Source: Anaeromyxobacter sp. PSR-1 (lineage in GTDB: Bacteria > Myxococcota > Myxococcia > Myxococcales > Anaeromyxobacteraceae). Taken from it: a DNA stretch of 64,000 nt. Of the stretch, positions 18,646-26,407 are shown piece after piece. The stretch covers positions 1-64,000 of the forward strand of contig NZ_BAZG01000004.1 in the NCBI RefSeq assembly GCF_000964525.1, written 5' to 3'. Every line of letters starts with the position of its first letter. Position 1 is the stretch's first letter. Below the pieces are notes generated by a model. That model saw only the letters and a program-made list of their open reading frames with translations. It was not told where the DNA came from and did not search any database. Position numbers and translations under genes: made by a program.

Positions 18646-19540
18646 AGTACCGGTACGTCCAGGTGCTCGAGTCCACGCGCTCGTGGACCGTGCCGTCGGG
18701 GGTCGCGACCTTCGTGCTGCGGGTGACCTCCAGCCGATGCGGGACGAGCCGGTCGGGCTCGGTGATCAGCACCGCCTCGGCGATCACGCTGGGCGGGCCC
18801 ATGCCCGCCGTGGCCCCACCGACCTTCAGCTTCTCGAACATCGCCCGGCTGATCCGTTCGACGTCCTTCGGTTCGGGCGCGCTCCGGAACCACAGCTCCA
18901 CGCACCGGCGGCCCTTCGCCCCGGGGCAGTCGAGCACCCTGCGCAGCGAGTACCGCGTCTCCATCCGGATGCGCTCGCCGGGGAGCACCGCCACGGGCGC
19001 GTCGGCCTTCAGCTCGTACGTCGCGCCCGGCTCCAGGCTCCCGCCGGACCAGAAGGCGACCAGCATGGACCACGTCTCGCTGAAGTCCTTCTGCATCGCC
19101 GCCGGAGCAATCCGCATGAGCTCGCCGCGCGTGCTCTCCGGCAGGTCGGCGACCATTCCCCCCATCAGCTCGACGGCGCGGTCCATGCCTTCCAGGCGGA
19201 CGAGCCCGCCGTCGCCGTCGATCACGGCCGTGATCCGCTCGAGGGAGCGGAGCAGGGCGCGCGTCGCCCCGTCCAGCCCTGCGGCCTCCGCTCCCTCCAT
19301 GTCGCGATACCCGAGGCGGAGCTCCTTCCCGGCGGCCCGGCCCTCGAACCGGCCGGTGAACCTGCCCTCGACGGAGCGCTCCGGCTGCCCGGGCTGACGG
19401 CGCACGCGGTGCAGCTCGAAGCGGGCGTCGAGCGCCGCCGGCCAGGCGAAGGTGAGCGCGACCTCGGGCGTCGGCGGCTCGGCACGGACAGGCGTCGCGG
19501 CGACGAGCGCGAGCACGGCGAGCAGGGGTCTCGGGCGCAT
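18644..19540 (-). CDS. Secreted protein of unknown function
   Basis: 298 residues. A signal peptide MRPRPLLAVLALVAATPVRA ends in VRA. The mature part has alternating strands (RFTGRFEGRAAGKELRLGYR, given as RFTGRFEG and LRLGYRD), two Cys in LDCPGAKGRRCVELW likely forming a disulfide, and ends WTYRY. It resembles periplasmic proteins of beta-rich fold but I recognise no family. It is flanked by a convergent channel gene and a small downstream-reading ORF; no operon partner is evident. Confidence 0.75.
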   Translation of the reverse strand: MRPRPLLAVLALVAATPVRAEPPTPEVALTFAWPAALDARFELHRVRRQPGQPERSVEGRFTGRFEGRAAGKELRLGYRDMEGAEAAGLDGATRALLRSLERITAVIDGDGGLVRLEGMDRAVELMGGMVADLPESTRGELMRIAPAAMQKDFSETWSMLVAFWSGGSLEPGATYELKADAPVAVLPGERIRMETRYSLRRVLDCPGAKGRRCVELWFRSAPEPKDVERISRAMFEKLKVGGATAGMGPPSVIAEAVLITEPDRLVPHRLEVTRSTKVATPDGTVHERVDSSTWTYRY

Positions 19541-19609
19541 CGGTGAACCATACCACGGGTGCGGGCGGGGTCGTCGCGGCTCCCCACCCGCGTCGGCGCG
19601 GACGCCGGG

Positions 19610-19831
19610 TCAGCCCTCCCGCACCGAGCGCCCGAGCTGCTCCGCCTTGTCGATGGCCGCGCGAAGCGCCTGGGAGGGCTCGCGCGTGCGGTCCCCGTCG
19701 CGCAGGAGCCGCTGCGCCTGGCTCACGGCGCGCGCGAACTCGAGGTTCCCGAGCATGCGGTCCGGCTCGCCGGTGAGCCGCTCGGTGAGCTTGCGGAGCC
19801 GCGCCTTCATCTCGCCGAAGTTCTCGTTCAT
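19610..19831 (-). CDS. Small hypothetical protein, 73 aa
   Basis: 73 residues, highly charged, probably all alpha-helical: MNENFGEMKARLRKLTERL then NLEFARAVSQAQRLLRDGD. An AAGAGAG site lies just before the ATG. No family recognised. The codon pattern (third-position G/C) agrees with a real gene, but the evidence is modest. Confidence 0.55.
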   Translation of the reverse strand: MNENFGEMKARLRKLTERLTGEPDRMLGNLEFARAVSQAQRLLRDGDRTREPSQALRAAIDKAEQLGRSVREG

Positions 19832-19943
19832 GTCTCTCTTGTAGGCTCGAGGAGGGGGGTGCGCCGCGCGCCGGCGCGGAACTGGCCCTTGCTGGGTAGG
19901 CGCGCGCCCGAGCGGCCGGCGCGGTGGGCCCAGGAAACGGCGA

Positions 19944-19967
19944 AGCCCGGCCTGGTGAGGCCGGGCT
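19944..19967 (-). terminator. Intrinsic terminator of the cold-shock gene
   Basis: A perfect 10-bp stem AGCCCGGCCT/AGGCCGGGCT with a 4-base loop lies 37 bases after the cspA stop. On the minus strand it is followed by TCGCCGTTTCC, a weak U-rich tract. Confidence 0.7.
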
Positions 19968-20004
19968 CCGTCTCCGCTGCGAAGCGGATCAACAGGTCAG
20001 CAGA

Positions 20005-20208
20005 TCAGAGCGGGCGGACGTTGGCCGCCTGCAGGCCCTTCGGGCCCTTGGCGACGTCGAACTCGACCTTCTGGCCCTCGGCGACGCTCCGGAAGCCCTC
20101 GGCCTGGATGGCGGTGTGGTGGCAGAACACGTCCTCGCCGCCGCCGTCCTGCGTGATGAAGCCGAAGCCCTTCGCATCGTTGAACCACTTCACGGTACCG
20201 GTAGCCAT
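20005..20208 (-). CDS. cspA: Cold-shock domain protein (CspA family)
   Basis: 67 residues, the standard length. RNP1 is GFGFI in [11 protein letters not shown] and RNP2 is DVFCHHTAI, where the usual Val/Phe pattern (VFVH) is replaced by VFCH. Single OB fold binding single-stranded RNA/DNA as an RNA chaperone. It has its own promoter (about 80 bases upstream, in the most A+T-rich patch nearby) and its own terminator, so it is a monocistronic gene with a leader of about 75 nt, typical of csp genes. Confidence 0.97.
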   Translation of the reverse strand: MATGTVKWFNDAKGFGFITQDGGGEDVFCHHTAIQAEGFRSVAEGQKVEFDVAKGPKGLQAANVRPL

Positions 20209-20288
20209 CTATGTCACGACACTTTCTCGTTCTCGGGCGGCGATGTGGCGCCGCTCGCGCCCAGCCCAGAGTGGGCCGGGGAGCGGAG

Positions 20289-20317
20289 TGTATAGCCTTA
20301 ACTTTCTGTAAAGTCCA
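20289..20317 (-). promoter_or_regulatory. Probable sigma-70 promoter of cspA
   Basis: On the minus strand TGGACT (20317-20312) and TATACA (20294-20289) are separated by exactly 17 bases, each matching 4 of 6 consensus positions, inside a short A+T-rich island. Transcription would begin near 20282, leaving a leader of roughly 75 nt. Confidence 0.65.
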
Positions 20318-20543
20318 CCCGCGACGCCGCGCGACGGTGAGTTGCCCCTTTTGCTGCTGCGGCTCGGCGGCTCGACCGGCGGGCTGCGCGAGGCGGCTGC
20401 GCGGCCGCGGTGAGCGCAGATGCCTGCGCGCCTTGCGCTCCGATCGGGGCGAGCGCGATGAGATCCCGCCGGCCATCGCGTCGGTCCTCTGCGCCTGCGC
20501 GGCGGCCGGCCCCCAGCGTCCGGTGACCCCGGAGAAGACGACC

Positions 20544-21362
20544 ATGACCACCCCCACACGCATCAACGCCTCCGGATACGCCGACATCGACGACCTTCGC
20601 CTCTACTACGAGATCCGTGGCGCCGGCGGGACGCCGCTCGTCGTCCTGCACGGCGGCCTGCACAACACCGCGCTCGACGCGCCGGTCGCCGAGCGGCTCG
20701 CCGCGCGCCGGCGGGTGATCTCGGTGGACCTCCAGGGCCACGGCCGCACCGCCGACGTGGACCGTCCGCTCCGGTTCGAGCGGCTCGCCGACGACGTCGC
20801 CGCGCTGCTCGCCCGGCTCGAGATCCCACGCGCGGACCTCCTCGGCTACTCCTTCGGCGGCCGCGTCGCGCTCCGGACCGCGGTGCAGCACCCGGAGCGC
20901 GTCCGCAGGCTGGTGCTGGTGTCGGTGCCGTTCGCCGACGCGGGGTGGTACCCCGAGGTGAAGGCGGCGTTCCAGCACCTCGGCCGCGCGCTCGCCGGGC
21001 CGATGCGGCCGTCGCCGGCCTACCAGACGTACGCCGCCATCGCGCCGCAGCCCGAGCGTTTCCCGGACCTCCTCGACAAGATGGGCGAGCTCGGGACCCT
21101 GCCGTACGACTGGTCGGCCGAGATCGCGCGCCTCGCCGAGCCCACCCTGCTCGTCTACGCCGACGCCGACGCCGTCCGGCCCGAGCACGTGGTCCAGTTC
21201 TTCCAGCTGCTCGGCGGCGGCCACCGCGACGGCGGCCTCGACCGGAGCGGCGTGTCGAAGGCGCGGCTCGCGATCCTGCCCGGGCTCACGCACTACGACG
21301 TGTTCGAGTCGCCGGCGATGACCGCGGCCGTCGAGCCGTTCCTCGACGCGGAGGGCGGCTGA
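20544..21362 (+). CDS. Alpha/beta-fold hydrolase
   Basis: 272 residues. Starts MTTPTRINASGYADIDDLRL. Visible: oxyanion motif VLHGGLHNT, nucleophile elbow GYSFGGR, acid in VYADADAVRPEH and His in LPGLTHYDVF, a complete Ser-Asp-His triad in the order of the family. Cap region contains PMRPSPAYQTY. Substrate unknown; esterase or C-C hydrolase are both possible. No operon partner. Confidence 0.88.
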   Translation: MTTPTRINASGYADIDDLRLYYEIRGAGGTPLVVLHGGLHNTALDAPVAERLAARRRVISVDLQGHGRTADVDRPLRFERLADDVAALLARLEIPRADLLGYSFGGRVALRTAVQHPERVRRLVLVSVPFADAGWYPEVKAAFQHLGRALAGPMRPSPAYQTYAAIAPQPERFPDLLDKMGELGTLPYDWSAEIARLAEPTLLVYADADAVRPEHVVQFFQLLGGGHRDGGLDRSGVSKARLAILPGLTHYDVFESPAMTAAVEPFLDAEGG

Positions 21363-21377
21363 CGCGGCGCTCCCGCC

Positions 21378-21746
21378 TCACGCCGCCCGCGTGACGGCGG
21401 GGCGGGCGCGCAGCGCCGCGAGCAGGCCGGCCGTCAGCACCGCGAGGATGCCCGCGTGGAACGCGAGGTCCGGCGCGGTGCGCGGACCGACGCCGAGCGC
21501 GATCGTGAAGAGCCCGACCAGCGTCCCCAGGAGCGCGAAGCCCTGCGACGCCACCGCGGCGCGCCGGGACCGGTCCGGGCGGAGCAGGCTCCAGCCGACG
21601 CCGGCGAGGAGCACGAGCGCGATGACGGTCTCCGCGACGCGGGCCTTCGGGTGCTCGTACCCGCCGACGAGGATGCCGGCGTGGACGAGCGCGGCGGCGA
21701 GGAACGCTGATGCCTCGAGGGACATGAGCAAGCGAAGCTTCGGCAT
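21378..21746 (-). CDS. Small integral membrane protein
   Basis: 122 residues, four predicted helices: ASAFLAAALVHAGILV, AETVIALVLLAGVGWSL, GFALLGTLVGLFTIALG and HAGILAVLTAGLLAAL. Start at 21746 (MPKLRLLMSLEASAF) because GGGAGGTG lies 5 bases upstream; a longer frame reaches 21815 without an SD. No domain recognised with certainty. Divergent from the Spy-like gene. Confidence 0.75.
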   Translation of the reverse strand: MPKLRLLMSLEASAFLAAALVHAGILVGGYEHPKARVAETVIALVLLAGVGWSLLRPDRSRRAAVASQGFALLGTLVGLFTIALGVGPRTAPDLAFHAGILAVLTAGLLAALRARPAVTRAA

Positions 21747-21893
21747 CGGTACACCTCCCGCCCCGCAAGATGGCGGTCCCGGCGTGGCGGCGCACGGAGC
21801 GAGCGCCACCTTCACGCTTCTTCACGATCACGACGCGCGCCGTACAAGGGCGGGCGCGATCATGCCCCGGTGACGTTCACGGAGGCCTCGCCC

Positions 21894-22352
21894 ATGAGCT
21901 CGTTCCTGTCCGGCGCCCTCGGCGCCCTCGCCGTCCTCCTCGCCGCCGGCCTCGTCCGCGCCGCGGCCTTCCGCCGGTGGCGTCACCGGGGCCCCGCGCG
22001 CGCCGGCTGGCTCCTGCGCCGCATCGGCGCGACGCCGGAGCAGGAGCGCGCCGTCCGCGCCGAGCTCGACGCGCTCTCGGAGGCGTTCCGGGCGCTCCGC
22101 GCCGACGCGCACCCGCTCCGCGGAGATCTCGCCGACCTCATCGTCGCCCCCACGCTCGACGCCTTGCGCGTCCGCGAGGCCATCGACGCGCGGCTCGCGA
22201 GCGCCTCTGCGCTCCGGGCCCGCGTCGCGGAGGCGATCGCCCGCGTCCACGGCGTGCTCGACCCCACGCAGCGCGAGCGGCTCGCCATCCTGCTGCACGA
22301 AGGTCCGCGCCGGCACGGCTGCGGTCGCATGCACGGCGGCGCGGCCGCGTGA
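21894..22352 (+). CDS. Spy/CpxP-like periplasmic protein
   Basis: 152 residues. One N-terminal hydrophobic segment (GALGALAVLLAAGLVRAAAF) followed by a long helical domain. Helical pairs contain ATPEQERAVRAEL and, near the end, LDPTQRERLAILL, a match to the LTxxQ motif repeated in Spy/CpxP chaperones and heavy-metal sensor relatives. A final GCGRMHGG adds Cys and His. ATG 21894 has GGAGG 8 bases upstream; a GTG at 21870 is in frame. Likely an envelope stress or metal-related protein. Confidence 0.7.
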   Translation: MSSFLSGALGALAVLLAAGLVRAAAFRRWRHRGPARAGWLLRRIGATPEQERAVRAELDALSEAFRALRADAHPLRGDLADLIVAPTLDALRVREAIDARLASASALRARVAEAIARVHGVLDPTQRERLAILLHEGPRRHGCGRMHGGAAA

Positions 22353-22363
22353 GGCCGTTCACC

Positions 22364-22960
22364 TCACGACGCCCGCAGCAGGTGCCACATCGGCCTCGCG
22401 TTCTTCAGCGGGCGCGGGAGCCGTGACTCCCGCGCCGGCTCCGACCGCACCAGCCGCCACGACGGCCCGAACGCCGAGGCGACGTCCTCGGCGCTCGCGC
22501 CCCGGGGCGCCGGCCCGCGCCACCCCCGCGCGAACGCGAAGAGCAGCGCCACCGCGTCCGGGGCGCGGAGCGCGGTCACGCCTCGCGCGTAGGCCGCGCG
22601 CTCCGGGTCGCTCAGGCCGTGGAAGCAGCCGGCGTCGAGCACCAGGCGGTACCCCGGCGAGAGGCCGAGCGCGCCGAGCCGCGTCACGTCGCCCTCGAGG
22701 AGCTGCACGTCCACGCCCGCCTCCGCTGCCCGCCGGCGCGCCTTCTCGAGGGCGCCCGTCACCAGGTCCACCCCGGTCACCTTCCACCCGTGGCTCGCGA
22801 GGTAGACGGCGTGCGCGCCCCTCCCGCACCCGAGGTCGAGCGCCTTGCCCGGCGGGAGCGCGCCCGGCCCCTCGACGAGCGCCTCGAGCTCCGGCGGCAG
22901 CGGCTGCCGTTCCCAAGGCGTGAACCCGAGCCAGTACGCGAGACGGTAGGACGTCCCCAT
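22364..22960 (-). CDS. SAM-dependent methyltransferase (class I)
   Basis: 198 residues. SAM motif I is ALDLGCGRGAHAVYLASHGW, followed by VTGVDLVTGALEKAR and DAGCFHGL in the post-I and motif IV positions. A small TehB/UbiE-like methyltransferase, target unknown. A TAGGATCG motif ends only about 8 bases before the ATG, implying a leaderless or very short-leader mRNA. The C-terminus ESRLPRPLKNARPMWHLL is echoed by a decayed copy at 57118-57189. Confidence 0.88.
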   Translation of the reverse strand: MGTSYRLAYWLGFTPWERQPLPPELEALVEGPGALPPGKALDLGCGRGAHAVYLASHGWKVTGVDLVTGALEKARRRAAEAGVDVQLLEGDVTRLGALGLSPGYRLVLDAGCFHGLSDPERAAYARGVTALRAPDAVALLFAFARGWRGPAPRGASAEDVASAFGPSWRLVRSEPARESRLPRPLKNARPMWHLLRAS

Positions 22961-23049
22961 CGCGCAGCGATCCTAGCCGCTCGCTCCGGGGGTTCACCGT
23001 GCCGTGCGGGTCGAGCCGCGCGGCCCCCGCTGCGCGCCCGTCGCCGCGG

Positions 23050-23793
23050 CTAGATCATGTGCGCGCCGCCGCACACCGGCAGGTAGACGCCCGTCACGTG
23101 GCGCGCTGCGGAGGAGCAGAGGAAGGCGACGGCGCCGGCGATGTCCTCCGGCTCCGCGAGCCGCCGCAGCGGCGTGTGCGCCGCGACCGCCTCGTGGAAC
23201 TGCGCCGGCTGGTCGCGCGTCGCGTCGGTGAGGGTCAGGCCCGGCGCGACGACGTTCACGCGGATGCCGTGCGGGCCCAGCTCCAGGGCGAGCGCCTTGG
23301 AGAAGCCGTCGAGCCCGGACTTGGCGCTGGAGTGCGCGACGAAGCCGGGCCCCGGGAACCGCGACAGCGTGCTGCTCACGTTGACGATGCAGCCGCCCCG
23401 CCGCTGGATCATCCCCGGGATCACCGCCTGGCAGGTGAAGAAGTTGGCCTTCGCCTCGCCGTTGACCTTGCGCTCGAAGTCCTCCCAGGCGTACCCGGCG
23501 AACGGGACGACCGGGAACCCGATGGACGCGTTGTTGACGAGGATGTCCACGGGGCCGAGCTCCGCCTCCACGCCGCGGACCATCGCCTCGGCCTCCGCGC
23601 GGACGGTGGCGTCGGCGCGAACCAGGATCGCGCGCCCGCCCGCGGCGACGATCTCGTCCACGACCTTCTGCCCCTTCGCGCGGTTCGCCACGTAGTTCAC
23701 CGCGACCTTCGCGCCCTGGCGGGCGAGCGCCTTCGCGATGGCGGCTCCGATGCCGCGGCTCGAGCCGGTGACGACGGCGACCTTGTCCTTCAT
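23050..23793 (-). CDS. Short-chain dehydrogenase/reductase with substituted catalytic Tyr
   Basis: 247 residues, FabG-like. NAD(P)-binding TGSSRGIGAA (residues 9-18), NNAS at 87-90, INVSS region at 137-141, and the C-terminal VYLPVCGG. The catalytic YxxxK reads HSSAK: His154 replaces Tyr, with Lys158 kept; codon CAC versus TAC is a single transition. The fold is intact, so it may be a binding or regulatory relative or use His as acid. Its ATG overlaps the MarR gene stop by four bases, so the pair is one operon. Confidence 0.9.
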   Translation of the reverse strand: MKDKVAVVTGSSRGIGAAIAKALARQGAKVAVNYVANRAKGQKVVDEIVAAGGRAILVRADATVRAEAEAMVRGVEAELGPVDILVNNASIGFPVVPFAGYAWEDFERKVNGEAKANFFTCQAVIPGMIQRRGGCIVNVSSTLSRFPGPGFVAHSSAKSGLDGFSKALALELGPHGIRVNVVAPGLTLTDATRDQPAQFHEAVAAHTPLRRLAEPEDIAGAVAFLCSSAARHVTGVYLPVCGGAHMI

Positions 23794-24332
23794 GGCGAGC
23801 TCCTGGGGTGGGCTGCGGGGTTGGATGCTGCGGTCCTTCGCTGGACGACGTTCTCGAAGACGAGGCGGAGGAGGCGCTTCAGCTCCCGCACCTCGCGCGC
23901 GGTCATGCCCGCGGTCACCGCCGGAACGCCCGAGAGCGCCAGGGCCGCCAGCTCCGCCTGCAGGCGGCGCCCCTCCCGCGTGAGCGTGACGCTGAACGCC
24001 CGCCCGTCCTCGCGGTCGTCCGCGCGCTCGACGAGCCCCTTGCGCTCCATCTTCTGGAGGATCCGGGTGAGCGTGGTCGGATCCTGGCCGTTCCGCCGCG
24101 CCAGCTCGCGCTGCGTGATCCCGTCCCCCTCGCTCAGGCGGCCGAGGACCATCCACTGCTCCACGGTCACGCCGCGCCGGCCGAACATCGCGAGCAGCAT
24201 GCGCGTGAGCGCGAGATCGGCCCGGTGGACGAGGAACCCGAGGGACTCGTCGAGGACGTACCGGGCCGGCGCGGGCGCGCCGGCGGCACGGCTCCGCGCT
24301 GCGCGGGATGGAGGGGGCGGTCGGGTCGGCAC
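23790..24332 (-). CDS. MarR-family transcriptional regulator
   Basis: About 180 residues from the GTG at 24332; in-frame ATGs at 24356 and 24434 would lengthen it, so the start is uncertain. The winged helix is clear: WMVLGRLSEGDGITQRELA, DPTTLTRILQKMERKGLVER, ADDREDGRAFSVTLTREGR. The chosen start leaves the palindrome at 24337-24352 outside the coding region, the usual place for a MarR operator. Cotranscribed with the SDR and divergent from yceI/bufABC, which it may also control. Ligand unknown. Confidence 0.85.
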   Translation of the reverse strand: MPTRPPPPSRAARSRAAGAPAPARYVLDESLGFLVHRADLALTRMLLAMFGRRGVTVEQWMVLGRLSEGDGITQRELARRNGQDPTTLTRILQKMERKGLVERADDREDGRAFSVTLTREGRRLQAELAALALSGVPAVTAGMTAREVRELKRLLRLVFENVVQRRTAASNPAAHPRSSP

Positions 24333-24336
24333 AACT

Positions 24337-24352
24337 AGATGCCATAGCATCT
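24337..24352. promoter_or_regulatory. Palindromic candidate MarR operator
   Basis: AGATGC-CATA-GCATCT is a perfect 6+6 inverted repeat with a 4-base spacer in a short A+T-rich patch between the divergent MarR and YceI genes. Size and location fit autoregulation by the MarR protein. Confidence 0.6.
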
Positions 24353-24493
24353 TCATCCGGCCCGGCCAAGGGACGGCGTCCCGCCCGCGCCCGGGCGAGC
24401 GCCCCGCCAGGGCGGGCGGCGGCGACGTAATCATCGCCGCGCTCGCGGGACCGCCCTCCTGTCGCCGGCCGCGGGGCCGGCCGGAGGAAGCCC

Positions 24494-25165
24494 GTGAACC
24501 GTACCGCCTCGCTCGCCTCGCTCGCGCTCACCCTCGCCTCGCCCGCGCACGCGGAGGACCTCCGCGTCGACCCGGACGCCGGCAACAGCACCTTCAGCGC
24601 GGTCTTCGACGCGCCGCTCGGGGAGCGGATCACCGCCCAGAGCGCCGCGGTCGGCTGCGAGCTCCGCTACGACGAGGAGACCGGCCTCGCGTCCGGCCGC
24701 TGCTCCGTCCCGCTCGCGAGCGTCCGCGTCGACAACGAGGACACCAAGACCGATCACTTCCGCCAGTGGGTCACCAACCGGAAGAGCGATCCCTCCGCTT
24801 GCCGGCTCGAGGCGACGTTCGGGGACGTGAGGATCGGCGCGCTCGCTCCCGGGCAGCCGGTGCCCTTCGTCGCCCGGGTGCCCTTCACCGTCTGCGGGCG
24901 CAGGCCCGCCGACGGGCGCCTGGAGGCCGTGAAGGGCACCGCCCTCCTGTTCCGGCCCGGCGCGTACGGCGACGCGCGGACGGTGCGCATCCGCGCGACG
25001 ATCGAGGGCTTCGAGCGCGAGGCGTACCGCATCGGCCCGAGGTTCACCGACGGCTGGCTCGCCCGCGTCCAGTCGCTCGCGGCGGTCGTCGCCGATCGCG
25101 GGACCATCGACCTGTCGCTGTTCGCGCGGTCCAGCGGCGCCGCGGCGGCCGCGGCCGCGAAGTGA
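24494..25165 (+). CDS. YceI-family periplasmic protein
   Basis: 223 residues; signal peptide MNRTASLASLALTLASPAHA. YceI lipocalin-like features: NSTFSAVFDAPLGERI, SVRVDNEDTKTDHFRQW, and ATIEGFEREAYRIG in the last third. YceI proteins bind polyisoprenoids or quinone-like amphiphiles in the periplasm. An Ala-rich tail ends the protein. GTG start has GGAGGAAG 3 bases upstream. It is 62 bases before bufA and may share its transcript, tying it to envelope or metal stress; it is divergent from marR. Confidence 0.85.
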   Translation: MNRTASLASLALTLASPAHAEDLRVDPDAGNSTFSAVFDAPLGERITAQSAAVGCELRYDEETGLASGRCSVPLASVRVDNEDTKTDHFRQWVTNRKSDPSACRLEATFGDVRIGALAPGQPVPFVARVPFTVCGRRPADGRLEAVKGTALLFRPGAYGDARTVRIRATIEGFEREAYRIGPRFTDGWLARVQSLAAVVADRGTIDLSLFARSSGAAAAAAAK

Positions 25166-25227
25166 GCTCCACCCGGGCCTTCCGGCCCGTTCCCGCAGCA
25201 CCCACCCCAGCAGTCGAGAGGAAGTCC

Positions 25228-25512
25228 ATGATCCGCGAAGCCATGAAGAGCGCCGCCATCGCCACCGCCGTCTTCTCCCTGTTCGCCTCCGGCGCCGCGC
25301 TCGCCGGCGAGAAGGGCGCCGCGAAGGCGAAGGAAGGCTCCCAGGTCGTGAAGTGCGCCGGCGTGAACGAGTGCAAGGGCAAGGGCAGCTGCGCGGGCGC
25401 CGACAACGCCTGCAAGGCCCAGAACTCCTGCAAGGGCCACGGCTGGACCGAGGAGCAGAGCGCGAAGGCCTGCACCGACAAGGGCGGAACGGTCCTCGCC
25501 GCGAGCATGTAG
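25228..25512 (+). CDS. bufA: Bufferin precursor peptide (BufA2-type, DUF2282-like)
   Basis: 94 residues. Signal peptide up to GAALAG (residue 27), then a small Cys-rich core: KCAGVNECKGKGSC and NACKAQNSCKGHGW. The six Cys are at 43, 49, 55, 62, 68 and 82. This is the arrangement of bufferin-type metallophores, ribosomally made peptides whose Cys are modified by the MNIO enzyme BufB to bind copper in the periplasm. It is directly followed by bufB and bufC, the standard order. A strong hairpin after the stop probably sets high precursor and low enzyme expression. Confidence 0.88.
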   Translation: MIREAMKSAAIATAVFSLFASGAALAGEKGAAKAKEGSQVVKCAGVNECKGKGSCAGADNACKAQNSCKGHGWTEEQSAKACTDKGGTVLAASM

Positions 25513-25521
25513 CCCGGAGCC

Positions 25522-25553
25522 GGGGAGCCGGTGCGCGGTCGCGCCGGCTTCCC
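25522..25553 (+). terminator. Intercistronic hairpin between bufA and bufB
   Basis: GGGGAGCCGG and CCGGCTTCCC form a 10-bp stem (one G-U pair) with a further GCG/CGC stem in the loop. It begins 10 bases after the bufA stop and ends 8 bases before bufB, which lacks an evident SD. Likely an attenuator or mRNA stabiliser. Confidence 0.55.
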
Positions 25554-25561
25554 GGGCAACC

Positions 25562-26407
25562 ATGGCGTTCACCCGAAGGCTCCTCGGCCACGGCGTCGGC
25601 CTCCGCACGAAGCACTTCGCCGAGCTCCTCGCGGCGCCGCCGCCGGTCGACTGGGTCGAGGCGATCAGCGAGAACTTCATGACGCCGGGCGGGAGGCCCG
25701 TCGCCGTCCTGGAGAAGGTCCGGCGCGACGTCCCGGTGGTGCTCCACGGCGTGGCGCTGTCCATCGGGTCGACCGACCCGCTCTCCGAGCCCTACCTCGA
25801 CCAGCTCGCCGCCCTCGCCCACCGCGTCGAGCCGGCGTGGATCTCCGACCACCTGTGCTGGGGCTCCCACGGCGGCCGCTACGCGCACGACCTCTGGCCA
25901 CTGCCGTACACCGAGGAGGCGCTCCGGCACGTGGTCGCGCGCGTCCAGCACGCGCAGGAGCGCCTCGGGCGGCAGATCCTGCTCGAGAACGTCTCGTCGT
26001 ACGTCGCGTTCCGCGCCTCCGAGATGCCGGAGTGGGAGTTCCTCGCGGAGGTGGCCCGCCGCGCCGACTGCGGGATCCTCCTCGACGTGAACAACGTGTA
26101 CGTCTCCGCCCGGAACCACGGCTTCGATCCGGAGCGCTATCTCGCGGGCGTTCCCGCGGACCGGATCGGCCAGGTGCACCTCGCTGGCCACTCGGACCGG
26201 GGCGCGTACCTGCTCGACACCCACGACGGCGAGGTCGCGCCGGCCGTCTGGGACCTCTACCGCGAGACGGTGCGCCGGACCGGCGCGGTCTCCACGCTCG
26301 TCGAGTGGGACGACCGCGTCCCGCCGCTCGAGCGGCTCGTCGAGGAGAGCCGGCGCGCCCGCGCCGTCGAGGCGGAGCTCCTCGCCCCGGGCCGGAGGGT
26401 GGCGTGA
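25562..26407 (+). CDS. bufB: MNIO enzyme of bufferin biosynthesis (DUF692)
   Basis: 281 residues, the typical DUF692 length. TIM-barrel enzyme with a multinuclear iron centre that oxidatively modifies Cys residues of the precursor peptide. Conserved metal-site regions can be seen: LHGVALSIGS, WISDHLCW, LLENVSSYVAF, LLDVNNVYV, QVHLAGHSD and LVEWDDRVP, giving His, Asp, Asn and Glu ligands in the order of the family. Expected to act in the cytoplasm on BufA before export. Its stop overlaps the bufC GTG by four bases. Confidence 0.92.
   Translation: MAFTRRLLGHGVGLRTKHFAELLAAPPPVDWVEAISENFMTPGGRPVAVLEKVRRDVPVVLHGVALSIGSTDPLSEPYLDQLAALAHRVEPAWISDHLCWGSHGGRYAHDLWPLPYTEEALRHVVARVQHAQERLGRQILLENVSSYVAFRASEMPEWEFLAEVARRADCGILLDVNNVYVSARNHGFDPERYLAGVPADRIGQVHLAGHSDRGAYLLDTHDGEVAPAVWDLYRETVRRTGAVSTLVEWDDRVPPLERLVEESRRARAVEAELLAPGRRVA

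Noticed and set aside
24357-24434. N-terminal extension of MarR from ATG 24434
   Set aside because: It would place the palindrome at 24337-24352 within the coding region and adds a Pro/Arg-rich tail; a downstream start is preferred, though not proven.
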